This document shows positions 9,266 through 17,985 of a stretch of 64,000 bases of DNA, piece by piece (within the stretch, counting starts at the first letter, position 1; the number at the start of each line of letters is the position of its first letter). Under the pieces are notes generated by a model, which did no database searches, was not told where the DNA came from, and saw nothing but the letters and a program-made list of their open reading frames with translations. Both the position numbers and the translations under genes were made by a program. The DNA is from Halobacillus litoralis (GTDB lineage: Bacteria; Bacillota; Bacilli; Bacillales; Halobacillaceae): assembly GCF_020524085.2 (NCBI RefSeq), contig NZ_CP129016.1, positions 2,908,001 through 2,972,000 of the forward strand. The letters are read 5' to 3'.

Positions 9266-10174
9266 TTACACCCTTTCTTTGTTTACCACTTGCATTTGAT
9301 GACTTGGCAATGCCTTATTCAGGACGCGCTGGATATAAACGGCCGCTTCCTTCAGTTTTTCTTCGTCGATCCCTGTTTCAATACCCATTTGATGGAGCAT
9401 GTGCACAAGATCGTCGGTTGCTAAGTTTCCGGAAGCTCCTTTGGCATAAGGACAGCCGCCGAGCCCTCCCAGGGCCGCATCAAAAGTGGTGATGTTATGC
9501 TGCATGGAGACAAGAACGTTGGATAAGGCCATCCCTCTGGTATTGTGAAAATGCATGGCAAGCTTATCGAAAGGCAGCCATTGTTTCCATTCGGAAAGCG
9601 CTTGATCCACTTGTCTTGGATTTGCTACACCAATCGTATCTCCTAAAGAGAGCTCGTCAATGCCCATGTCCAGTAGACGCTCACTTACCCGCGCGACCTG
9701 GTCTGTAGCAATGGCTCCTTCATAAGGACATCCAAAAACCGTAGAGACATAACCTCTAACACTCTTACCTTCTAATTTTGCTTCTTGGACAACTTCTTTC
9801 AGAACCGGATACGTTTCTTCAATAGACTTGTTGATATTTTTTTTGTTATGCGTATCGGAAGCGGACATGAATACAGAAACTTCATTCACGTCCGTATCGA
9901 TCGCTGCTTCTAGCCCTCGCCGGTTAGGGACGAGAGCGGCATAGGTGATCCCTTTTTTTCGGGAGATCATCTCTGCCACTTCTTTTGCATCTTTCAACTG
10001 TGGGATCCACTTCGGATGGACGAATGAACTAAATTCGATGTACGAATATCCCGCTTCTGACAAAAGGTCGATCCAGGCAACCTTATCTTGAAGCGGCACT
10101 TCTACAGGTTCATTCTGCAAGCCATCACGCGGACCGACTTCTTTAATGGTGACTTTTTCAGGCCATTCCAACAT
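9266..10174 (-). CDS. yngG: Hydroxymethylglutaryl-CoA lyase
   Basis: 302-residue TIM-barrel HMG-CoA lyase that cleaves HMG-CoA to acetyl-CoA and acetoacetate, the last step of leucine catabolism. Signature motifs are KEVGPRDGLQNE near the N-terminus (metal and catalytic Arg/Asp), SLGDTIGVANP, the metal-ligand MHFHNTRG, and the C-terminal catalytic-loop Cys in GGLGGCPYAKGASGN. The chosen ATG (10172-10174) has GGAGG with good spacing; the longer open frame overlaps the biotin carrier gene. Transcribed directly downstream of the biotin carrier gene. Confidence 0.94.
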   Translation of the reverse strand: MLEWPEKVTIKEVGPRDGLQNEPVEVPLQDKVAWIDLLSEAGYSYIEFSSFVHPKWIPQLKDAKEVAEMISRKKGITYAALVPNRRGLEAAIDTDVNEVSVFMSASDTHNKKNINKSIEETYPVLKEVVQEAKLEGKSVRGYVSTVFGCPYEGAIATDQVARVSERLLDMGIDELSLGDTIGVANPRQVDQALSEWKQWLPFDKLAMHFHNTRGMALSNVLVSMQHNITTFDAALGGLGGCPYAKGASGNLATDDLVHMLHQMGIETGIDEEKLKEAAVYIQRVLNKALPSHQMQVVNKERV

Positions 10175-10187
10175 AAGAACCTCCTGT

Positions 10188-10400
10188 TTATTCGATGATT
10201 GCGATGACGTCCCCTTCGTTGACGAAATCCCCTTCACTCACTTTCAACTCTTTGACTGTTCCAGATGTTTCTGCAGGGATTGGAATCTCCATTTTCATAG
10301 ATTCTAGGATGGCGATATCCTCCCCATCGTTCACTTGGTCCCCTTGGTTTGCAACAATTTTCCATACACTTCCTGCCATGGATGCTTTGATTTCTGTCAT
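10188..10400 (-). CDS. yngHB: Small biotin carboxyl carrier protein (YngHB)
   Basis: 70-residue stand-alone biotinyl domain. The biotinylation motif is ESMKMEIP (biotinyl Lys about position 36), inside the usual hammerhead fold with VNEGDVIAII at the end. It carries carboxybiotin between the biotin carboxylase (yngH, immediately upstream) and the carboxyltransferase (yngE). Strong GGAGGAAC precedes the ATG. Because yngH appears broken here, this carrier would need another biotin carboxylase, such as AccC, if the lesions are real. Confidence 0.94.
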   Translation of the reverse strand: MTEIKASMAGSVWKIVANQGDQVNDGEDIAILESMKMEIPIPAETSGTVKELKVSEGDFVNEGDVIAIIE

Positions 10401-10412
10401 GATTGTTCCTCC

Positions 10413-11771
10413 TTAATGATTCGTCAATGTTGGTAGATAATAGTTTTCTACGAATGTGGTTTTTGTTTTGCCTTCTTTGAACTTCTCATGGGTGACGACG
10501 CTCTTCAGCATCGTCAGGTTACATTTGATACCTTCAATTTCATATTCTTTAAGAGCTTTTGTCAGTCGTTCTATGGCGTCCTCGCGATTCTCTCCATGCA
10601 CGACGAGTTTAGCAATCATAGGATCATAGAACGGTGTCACTTGTGAATCCCCTTCTACCGCTAACTCATGGCGGACACCAGGACCTTCAGGAAGGACCAT
10701 TTTCGTCAATTTTCATGGTGAAGGATAGAAAGTATTGGGATCCTCCGCATAGATTCTCACTTCGATCGCGTGTCCATTGATGGTCAAATCCTTCTGACTA
10801 AGCGATAATTTTTCACCATCCGCTACCCGCAACTGTTGTTCGACTAGGTCGATTCCTGTGATCTGTTCCGTTACAGGGTGCTCGACTTGTAAGCGTGTAT
10901 TCATTTCAAGGAAATAAAAATTCTCTTCATCATCAACTAGAAACTCAATCGTACCGGCATTGGAATAGCCGAGGGAAGATACCGCTTTAAGCGCGCTTTC
11001 TCCCATTTTTTCTCGAGTTACTTCAGATAGAACTGGTGTGATGGAGCTTCTTCGACAACTTTTTGGTGCCTGCGTTGGATGGAGCACTCTCTTTCAAATA
11101 AATGAACAGCATTTCCGTGACGATCCGCTAACACTTGAATTTCGATATGACGCGGATGTTCGATCAATTTCTCAATGAACATTTTCCCGTCCCCAAAAAA
11201 GGCCTGGGCACGTTTGGAGTTGCCTTCAAACGCTTTTTCAAGTTCTTCATCGTTATAGACCGCCTGCATGCCGATGCCACCGCCGCCCGCTGCTGCTTTC
11301 AACATGACCGGATAACCAAATTCACCAGCAATTTTCTTGGCATCTTCTGTGTTAGCCACTGCATCTTCCGTTCCAGGGGATGATTGGAACGCCGGCCGCC
11401 TTCATTTCCGCTCTCGCGGCAATCTTATCTCCCATTTTCGCAATAACATCCGCACTCGGCCCGATAAACGTTAGGCCTGCTCCTTCGGTTCTCCTTGCAA
11501 ACTCCGCATTTTCGCTCAAAAGGCCATAGCCCGGATGAATCGCTTCCGCTCCAGAGTCTTTGGCTACTTGTAAAATCTTATCGATATTTAAGTACGATTC
11601 GTTGACACGTGGCTTACCAATGAGCTGACTCTCATCCGCCATTTGTACATAAGGGGCGTGTTGATCCGCTTCCGAATAGACAGCGACTGTTTGGATGTTC
11701 AGCCTTTGACATGTCCGAATAATTCGGGAAGCAATTTCTCCCCGGTTGGCAATTAGGATTTTTTGAAACAA
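10413..11771 (-). pseudogene. yngH: Biotin carboxylase subunit (YngH), disrupted by two frameshifts and one stop
   Basis: Conceptual product is a ~451-residue biotin carboxylase that charges biotin using ATP and bicarbonate; it is complete from FQKILIANRGEIASRIIRTC through the Gly-rich ATP loop [10 protein letters not shown] to [14 protein letters not shown] and the C-terminal domain. The reading frame is broken three times. First, an extra C in CCCC after VPIIP (about 11377-11381). Second, a +2 (or -1) change in TCACACCAG after EEAPS (about 11037-11045), which restores the first frame. Third, TGA in place of a conserved Gly codon in YPSP-G-K (10713-10715). The start is TTG with GAGGTGA upstream. 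Homology and spacing are otherwise normal, so decay is very recent or the changes are sequencing errors. Confidence 0.88.
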
Positions 11772-11788
11772 CAGTGATCACCTCTCTA

Positions 11789-13429
11789 TTAGGATTTTAG
11801 GTTCATCATTTCAAGCGCGTGTTCCCGAAGTCTGAATTTCTGGATTTTTCCGCTCGCTGTCATTGGGTATTCATCGGTAAAGCTTATATAACGAGGGATT
11901 TTATGTTTCGAAATTTTACCTTGACTGAATTCCCTGATATCGCTTTCATTTAATTGCTTGCCTTCTTTCGGAATAATCCATGCCATGATCTCTTCCCCAT
12001 ACTTCTCATCGGGGACTCCGACCACTTGCACATCGAGAATGTCCGGATGCTGATACAAAAATTCTTCAATTTCTCTCGGATAGACGTTTTCGCCACCACG
12101 AATAATCATGTCTTTAATTCTACCGGTGATTTCGATGTATCCGTTTTCATCCATGACTGCAATATCTCCCGTATGAAGCCAGCCATCTGGATCGATCGCA
12201 GTCATCGTTGCTTCCTCGTTTTTGTAATACCCTTCCATAACAAGGTAGCCTCTCGTACAAAGTTCACTAGGAACCCCTGTGTCGACTTCCTCACCTGTAG
12301 CGGGCTCAATGATTTTCACTTCGACATTCGGATGAGCCTGGCCGACACTGCTTACTCTTAAATCGATCGGATCATCAGCTTTCGTCTGCGTAATGACAGG
12401 GGAAGACTCCGTCTGACCATAGGCAATCGTGATTTCTTCCGCTCCCATATCTTCAATCACACTCTTCATGACTTCCATTGGACATGTGGATCCCGCCATG
12501 ATTCCTGTTCGTAAGGTCGTCGGCTTCAAGTCTTCGTATTCAGGATGGTTCAATTCGGCAATGAACATGGTAGGCACTCCATGCAATGCTGTGCAATTTT
12601 CTTCTTTCACAGCCTGCAGCACTTTTTTCGGATCAAACTGTTCCAGAATGACCATCGTGGTCCCTTTGGAAACGGCAGCCATCGTACCTAAAACACATCC
12701 GAAACAGTGGAAAAATGGCACTGGTATACAGAGGCGGTCTTCTTCTGTCAGGCGCATACAATCCGCTACCTGGTTTCCGTTGTTCACGATATTATAATGA
12801 CTTAACATGACTCCTTTTGGAAAACCTGTCGTTCCTGATGTGTACTGCATGTTGATCACATCACGATGATGGAGGGTTTCTTTCCGCTCTTTCAGTTCAT
12901 CATCAGTTACGGTCATCGCCATATCAAGGATATCCTGCCATGAATAACAGCCCCGATAGGACTTGTCACTCAAGACGACGACATTCTTTAAAAATGGCAA
13001 ACGATCACTTTGAAGATCTCCTTTTTCAGAAGTTTCAAGCTCCGGACAGATTTCTTTCAAAATATCAATATAAGAGGTTCCTTTGAAATCCTCAGCAAGA
13101 ACCAATGTGGACGCATCTGATTGTTTTAATAGATATTCTAGCTCCTGAGCACGATAGTTCGTGTTGACGGTGACGAGCACGCCACCCATTTTTCCGGAAG
13201 CAAATTGGGATTGTAACCATTCCGGCTTGTTATCAGACCATATGGCGACATGCTCTCCTTTTTCAATTCCAAGAGCCATGAATCCCTTAGCTAATTCATC
13301 CGTCATGTCGTTGAATTCAGCATAGGTTTTTCTAAGGCCTTTCTCAGGATAAACGAACGCCTCATGATCGGGATGGGCTTTTGCCTGCTGTTCTAGTAAT
13401 TCACCAACCGTCTGTTCTAGTAGGGACAT
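11789..13429 (-). CDS. yngI: AMP-dependent acyl-CoA synthetase (YngI-like)
   Basis: 546-residue fatty/short-chain acyl-CoA ligase of the adenylate-forming family. Motifs: MQYTSGTTGFPKGVMLSHYN (A3, about residue 195), AYGQTESSP (A5), LHTGDIAVMDENGYIEITGRIKDMIIRGGENVYP (A7-A8) and the C-terminal catalytic Lys in MTASGKIQKF (A10, all conserved). It sits between the dehydrogenase and the carboxylase genes of the leucine operon, so it probably activates isovalerate or a related branched acid, or methylcrotonate; that is inference. Start ATG with AAAGGAGG. Confidence 0.9.
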   Translation of the reverse strand: MSLLEQTVGELLEQQAKAHPDHEAFVYPEKGLRKTYAEFNDMTDELAKGFMALGIEKGEHVAIWSDNKPEWLQSQFASGKMGGVLVTVNTNYRAQELEYLLKQSDASTLVLAEDFKGTSYIDILKEICPELETSEKGDLQSDRLPFLKNVVVLSDKSYRGCYSWQDILDMAMTVTDDELKERKETLHHRDVINMQYTSGTTGFPKGVMLSHYNIVNNGNQVADCMRLTEEDRLCIPVPFFHCFGCVLGTMAAVSKGTTMVILEQFDPKKVLQAVKEENCTALHGVPTMFIAELNHPEYEDLKPTTLRTGIMAGSTCPMEVMKSVIEDMGAEEITIAYGQTESSPVITQTKADDPIDLRVSSVGQAHPNVEVKIIEPATGEEVDTGVPSELCTRGYLVMEGYYKNEEATMTAIDPDGWLHTGDIAVMDENGYIEITGRIKDMIIRGGENVYPREIEEFLYQHPDILDVQVVGVPDEKYGEEIMAWIIPKEGKQLNESDIREFSQGKISKHKIPRYISFTDEYPMTASGKIQKFRLREHALEMMNLKS

Positions 13430-13451
13430 ATCATTTCCTCCTTTATAATTT

Positions 13452-14594
13452 TTAACAACCTAACTGACGGGCAATGACCAAGCGCTGGATTTCAGATGTT
13501 CCTTCACCAATCTCCAGGAGTTTCGCATCACGGAGAAAACGTTCAACTTCGTACTCTCTCATATATCCATAACCACCATGAATTTGAATGGCCTGATTCG
13601 CAGATCGGAAAGCCGTCTCTGAAGCAAAAAGTTTCGCATATGCCGATTCTTTCGTGAAATTTCTCCCTTGATCTTTCAACCATGCTGCTTTTAGAACCAT
13701 GTTACGAGCAAGTTCCACTTCCATTGCCATATCGGCCAACTTAAACTGAATGGCCTGGAATTTTGTTATCGGCTGACCGAATTGCTTCCGTTCTTTCGCA
13801 TAGGCGAGTGCACGGTCCAATGAGGCTTGCGCGATTCCTACTGCCAGGGCAGCGATAGAAATCCTCCCACCATCCAATGTATAAAGGAATTGCTTGAACC
13901 CTTTTTCTGGATCACCGAGAATATTTTCTTTCGGTACTTTTACATCTTCTAAAATAATTTCAGAAGTGTTCGATCCACGAACACCCATTTTGTCATAAGG
14001 ACTTGTAATCTTCATGCCTGGTGTATCTTTCGGAACGATGAAAGCAGAAATGATATTTTTCCCGTCTTCGCGTTTTCCTGAAACTGCCGTGACTGTGATG
14101 GACCTCGCATATTCAGCATTTGTAATCCAGCACTTTTCACCATTGATCACATAGTGGTCACCTTTCAATTCGGCACGCGTCTTCGTTCCTCCTGCATCTG
14201 AACCGGCATTCGGTTCGGTCAATCCAAAAGAAGCCAATCCTTCACCTTTAGCAAGCGGGGTTAGAAATTCTTGTTTTTGTTCTTCTGTCCCGAAATAATA
14301 GATGGGGCTTGCTCCTAGAGAAACAGCGGCTGCGTAACTGAGGCCTGTCGAACCACAAACACGACCAATCTCTTCCACAGCAAGAGCATAACTGACCGTA
14401 TCTCCCCCTGAACCGCCATACTCTTCAGGGAACGGGATACCTAAAAGTCCAAGCTTACCCATTTCATCGAAGATATCCTTCGGGAATTCACTGTTAATAT
14501 CGATGTCCACTGCTCGAGGGGCGATCACATCCTCTGAAAAATCACGGACCATCTTCCTTGTCATTTCCTGCTCTTTCGTTAAATCGAAGTTCAT
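13452..14594 (-). CDS. yngJ: Acyl-CoA dehydrogenase, likely isovaleryl-CoA dehydrogenase (YngJ)
   Basis: 380-residue FAD-dependent acyl-CoA dehydrogenase. Signatures are [15 protein letters not shown] (FAD/substrate loop), CWITNAEYA, and [34 protein letters not shown] near the C-terminus. The Glu in [10 protein letters not shown] belongs to the region usual for this family; the exact catalytic base needs structural alignment to place. It is the first gene of the leucine operon and starts it by oxidising isovaleryl-CoA to 3-methylcrotonyl-CoA. The ATG follows CTAAGGAGG. Between this gene and the TetR regulator lie a palindromic operator and a cre-like sequence, implying substrate-responsive and carbon-catabolite control. 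Confidence 0.9.
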   Translation of the reverse strand: MNFDLTKEQEMTRKMVRDFSEDVIAPRAVDIDINSEFPKDIFDEMGKLGLLGIPFPEEYGGSGGDTVSYALAVEEIGRVCGSTGLSYAAAVSLGASPIYYFGTEEQKQEFLTPLAKGEGLASFGLTEPNAGSDAGGTKTRAELKGDHYVINGEKCWITNAEYARSITVTAVSGKREDGKNIISAFIVPKDTPGMKITSPYDKMGVRGSNTSEIILEDVKVPKENILGDPEKGFKQFLYTLDGGRISIAALAVGIAQASLDRALAYAKERKQFGQPITKFQAIQFKLADMAMEVELARNMVLKAAWLKDQGRNFTKESAYAKLFASETAFRSANQAIQIHGGYGYMREYEVERFLRDAKLLEIGEGTSEIQRLVIARQLGC

Positions 14595-14617
14595 ATGATT
14601 CCTCCTTAGGGAAATAA

Positions 14618-14635
14618 AGACCGACTGGTTGGTCT
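14618..14635. promoter_or_regulatory. TetR-type palindromic operator upstream of yngJ
   Basis: AGACCGACTGGTTGGTCT is an 18-bp near-perfect inverted repeat (arms AGACCgAC / GTtGGTCT) in the 69-base gap between the TetR gene and yngJ. Position and symmetry make it the likely binding site of the adjacent regulator. Confidence 0.72.
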
Positions 14636-14654
14636 GTTGTAATGATAAATATAA

Positions 14655-14668
14655 TGAAAGCGTTTACT
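14655..14668 (-). promoter_or_regulatory. cre-like CcpA site upstream of yngJ
   Basis: Minus strand AGTAAACGCTTTCA fits the CcpA consensus TGWNANCGNTNWCA at every position except the first. It overlaps the end of the TetR gene, upstream of the operator, and would give catabolite control of the operon. Confidence 0.55.
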
Positions 14669-15296
14669 CACTTTCATAAAAAAAAGGAACTTTTAACATA
14701 TGGCTGAAGTATTCACTGTCTTCTTTACCTGGAAGCAAAAAGTGCAGCACCAGATCAGTAAAAACCTCTGCAATTTGATCGATGGTGTAAGTCCCATCCC
14801 TCCGGTACCATTTATAAATCCAGTTGACCATACCTAAGATTGCCATGCCGGTGATCTCAAGCGGAAGTTCTCTTCGGAAGTGGCCAGACTCTTGGCCTTC
14901 CGCAATGACATTGAACACCATGCGTTTGAATTCATCGCGCTTTCCTTTGATCTCTTCCTCATACGCTGGTTTCAAATACAGGCTTTCCTGATAAAACACC
15001 GAGATATGTGGTTTGTACAAGTCGAACACTTGGACAAACGATTGAATGATCGCCTGTACTTTTGGTATAGGAGAAGAATGAGTAACGTTAGCGGCCTGTG
15101 CTTCCTTCAATACATATGTAATAAACGTGTCGTGAATAACGAATAGAAGTTCATCCTTTGACTGAAAGTGATGATAGAAGCCGCCTTTTGATGTGTTGGT
15201 TTGCTGTACAATCTGCTTTACTGAAACGCCGTGAAAACCATGGCGGTCGAACAACTCTAAAGATGTCTGGATGATTTTTTCTCGCAAATCGCTCAT
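14664..15296 (-). CDS. TetR/AcrR family transcriptional regulator
   Basis: 210-residue regulator. The N-terminal HTH (residues about 5-50) reads KIIQTSLELFDRHGFHGVSV, then KQIVQQTNTSKGGFYHHFQSK, the standard TetR recognition-helix pattern. The C-terminal ligand domain is all-helical and includes MAILGMVNWIYKWYRRDGTY, as in FadR/YfiR-like TetR proteins. It is upstream of and codirectional with the leucine operon and ends 69 bases before yngJ, with an 18-bp operator between them, so an acyl-CoA-responsive repressor of that operon is the best guess. The effector is unknown. Start ATG with GGGAG upstream. Confidence 0.85.
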   Translation of the reverse strand: MSDLREKIIQTSLELFDRHGFHGVSVKQIVQQTNTSKGGFYHHFQSKDELLFVIHDTFITYVLKEAQAANVTHSSPIPKVQAIIQSFVQVFDLYKPHISVFYQESLYLKPAYEEEIKGKRDEFKRMVFNVIAEGQESGHFRRELPLEITGMAILGMVNWIYKWYRRDGTYTIDQIAEVFTDLVLHFLLPGKEDSEYFSHMLKVPFFYESE

Positions 15297-15482
15297 ACAT
15301 CAACTCCCATCTGCTGAATATACACTCATTTTATCACATTTTTCTGAAAATACAACGGTCTAAAGAATGACTTCAAATGCACATCCATACACCCTGTTCA
15401 ACCTATCAGTTACTGGTCTAGAGTTTTCATAAACAAATCCGATCAAGGTAGAGGGAGGAGGGCACTTTTACTTCCACATAAA

Positions 15483-15508
15483 AAAGCCCTCTGAACACAG
15501 AGGGCTTT
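15483..15508 (-). terminator. Terminator after parC
   Basis: AAAGCCCTCTG (15483-15493) pairs with CAGAGGGCTTT (15498-15508), with a T-rich tail on the minus strand. Confidence 0.9.
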
Positions 15509-15516
15509 GCACATCA

Positions 15517-17970
15517 TTAGGTATCGGATTCTGTTTCAAACGGAACACGGTAGACCGGCTTGATCCAAGCCTCTTCCGCTTGTCCTTTTTCTTCTGTATC
15601 CAGGACATAAGAGCCGTTGCTGTAACGATCATTTGCTTTAAAATCCATCGTGTTGACGACGATGGTTTCTTGTTTTGCTGTCATGATCATCACTTGGTCA
15701 TCTCTATTCACAAGGTGTACATCCACCAATTGATGTGGATTCTTCTTCAACTCTCTTAACATGAGCACCCCGCGTTTTGCCCGGGTGGTTCGTTCAAACT
15801 CTTTCAACCGCATGCGCTTCACCGCCGCACGGTGAGTGGTCAGAAGAATGGAAGGGTCCTCGGACGCTCTAAACAACTGTCCAGACACAACTTCATCGTC
15901 TTCTTTCAGGTTGATCGCTTTGACACCTGCTGCTCGCTGACCGACGGTGTTCACTTCTTCTTCATGATACCAAAGGCCATAAGCTTTCTTCGTAGCAATA
16001 AACAAATCCGCCTTGCCATCCGTTTTGTGGACATCCACTACTTCATCATCATTTTTCAGATTGATAGCAACGAGGGCCTTGGAATGCCGCTGCGCTTGAT
16101 AGAGCTGCAAATCGCTCTTCTTCACCATTCCGTTCTTCGTGAAGAAAATGAGGTATTCCTCTGATGTGAAGTCCCGAACAGGAATGGCTTCGACGATATA
16201 TTCTTCTTTGTCCACCTGAACGATGTTTGAAATGTACTGCCCAAGATCCTTCCACCGGATATCCGGCAGTTTATGAACAGGTAAGAACAAATATTTACCG
16301 AGGTTCGTAAAGAGTAAAATGGTATCCGTCGTATTGATTTCAAATAGACCTAACAGGTGGTCGCCGTCTTTCAATGCAAAATCTTCTCCATTTGATGCCG
16401 CATAGGAACGAAGGCTTGTCCTCTTGATATACCCATCTTTCGTCACGGACACAAGAACATCTTCACTCGCGACTGTGACTTCAAGGTCTACTTTCAACTC
16501 TTCTACTTTTTCCTCAATCTTAGTCAATCGCTCATCATTGTATTGCTTTTTCATAGAACGGAGATCGGATTTAATGACCTTCATCATCTCATGTTCACTG
16601 GATAAAAGTTTTTCTAAGTACTCGATTTGCTTTTTCAGTTCATCCGCTTCTTTTTGCAAGGCTGTAATATCTGTATTCGTCAAGCGATACAGCTGCAAGG
16701 TGACGATCGCCTCTGATTGTTCTTCTGTGAAATCATAGCTTGCGATGAGCTGTTTCTTTGCATCCGCTTTGTCTTTGGAGCTGCGAATTGTTGCGATAAC
16801 ATCATCCAAAATAGAAATTGCTTTGATCAGGCCTTCCACAATATGAGCACGAGACTTCGCCTTATTCAAATCATAGATCGATTGTCTTGTGACTACTTCT
16901 TTCTGGTGCTTGATATAAGCATCAAGCATCATCGGAAGACTCATAAGGCTAGGCGTGCGTTCGTGAATGGCGACCATGTTGAAGTTGTAAGAGATCTGAA
17001 GGTCTGTATGTTTGTAAAGATAATTGAGAACACCTTCACTATTCGCATCCTTTTTCAGATCAATGACGACCCGCAGGCCGGTACGGTCCGTCTCATCACG
17101 GACTTCAGCGATTCCTTCTACTTTTTTATCGATTCTCAGTTCATCCATTCGTTTGACCATGCTTGCCTTATTCACTTCAAAAGGAATTTCGTCAATGACG
17201 ATTTGTTCACGTCCTCCGCGCTGCTCTTGGATTTCTGCACGTCCACGCAGGACGATTTTCCCTCTTCCTGTTTCATAGGCTTTCTGAATACCATCAATCC
17301 CCTGGATGATTCCGCCTGTTGGGAAATCCGGACCTTTCAATTTGGTCATCAGCTCAGGTACAGTCGCTTGAGGTTTATCGATCTTCATGATTACCGCATC
17401 TATCACTTCTCCGAGGTTGTGGGAAGGGATTTCTGTCGCATAACCTGCGGATATCCCCGTAGATCCGTTAACAAGAAGATTTGGAAACTTCGCAGGGAGA
17501 ACGGTCGGTTCATCGATTGTATCGTCAAAGTTCGGAATAAACTCCACCGTCTGTTTTTCAATATCCCTGAGCAGTTCAGATGAAATAGCGGAAAGTCTTG
17601 CTTCTGTATAACGCATCGCCGCAGGCGGATCACCATCGACACTTCCGTTATTTCCGTGCATTTCTACTAAGGATTTTCTCACTTTCCACGTTTGGCTTAA
17701 CCGAACCATCGCATCGTAAACGGATGTATCCCCGTGGGGGTGATAGTTACCGATAACGGTACCAACCGTTTTCGCGGATTTCCGGTAAGCTTTGTCGTGG
17801 GTGTTTTTTTCCTGGTGCATCGCATAAAGGATACGTCGCTGTACAGGCTTCAGGCCGTCCCTGGCATCAGGGAGGGCGCGTTCATGGATGATGTATTTAC
17901 TATATCTCCCGAAGCGGTCTCCGAGAACTTCTTCTAATGGTAAATCTAAAAACTTCTCTGCCTCTGCCAA
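15517..17970 (-). CDS. parC: DNA topoisomerase IV subunit A
   Basis: 817-residue type IIA topoisomerase subunit that cleaves and religates DNA to decatenate sister chromosomes. It contains the N-terminal winged-helix domain with the catalytic Tyr in PPAAMRYTEARLS (about residue 120), the tower/coiled-coil region and a C-terminal beta-propeller. The quinolone-determining region reads HPHGDTSVYDAM; the usual Gram-positive sequence is HPHGDSSVYEAM, so the classical Ser80 and Glu84 positions are Thr and Asp. Start TTG (17968-17970) with AAAGGGGGA upstream. It follows parE by 15 bases in one operon, governed by the SOS-box promoter upstream of parE. Confidence 0.96.
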   Translation of the reverse strand: MAEAEKFLDLPLEEVLGDRFGRYSKYIIHERALPDARDGLKPVQRRILYAMHQEKNTHDKAYRKSAKTVGTVIGNYHPHGDTSVYDAMVRLSQTWKVRKSLVEMHGNNGSVDGDPPAAMRYTEARLSAISSELLRDIEKQTVEFIPNFDDTIDEPTVLPAKFPNLLVNGSTGISAGYATEIPSHNLGEVIDAVIMKIDKPQATVPELMTKLKGPDFPTGGIIQGIDGIQKAYETGRGKIVLRGRAEIQEQRGGREQIVIDEIPFEVNKASMVKRMDELRIDKKVEGIAEVRDETDRTGLRVVIDLKKDANSEGVLNYLYKHTDLQISYNFNMVAIHERTPSLMSLPMMLDAYIKHQKEVVTRQSIYDLNKAKSRAHIVEGLIKAISILDDVIATIRSSKDKADAKKQLIASYDFTEEQSEAIVTLQLYRLTNTDITALQKEADELKKQIEYLEKLLSSEHEMMKVIKSDLRSMKKQYNDERLTKIEEKVEELKVDLEVTVASEDVLVSVTKDGYIKRTSLRSYAASNGEDFALKDGDHLLGLFEINTTDTILLFTNLGKYLFLPVHKLPDIRWKDLGQYISNIVQVDKEEYIVEAIPVRDFTSEEYLIFFTKNGMVKKSDLQLYQAQRHSKALVAINLKNDDEVVDVHKTDGKADLFIATKKAYGLWYHEEEVNTVGQRAAGVKAINLKEDDEVVSGQLFRASEDPSILLTTHRAAVKRMRLKEFERTTRAKRGVLMLRELKKNPHQLVDVHLVNRDDQVMIMTAKQETIVVNTMDFKANDRYSNGSYVLDTEEKGQAEEAWIKPVYRVPFETESDT

Positions 17971-17985
17971 CAGAAGGTCCCCCTT

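Noticed and set aside
16717..17583. 288-residue open frame antisense to parC
   Set aside because: It lies fully within parC on the opposite strand, has no ribosome binding site and resembles no protein; a shadow of codon bias.
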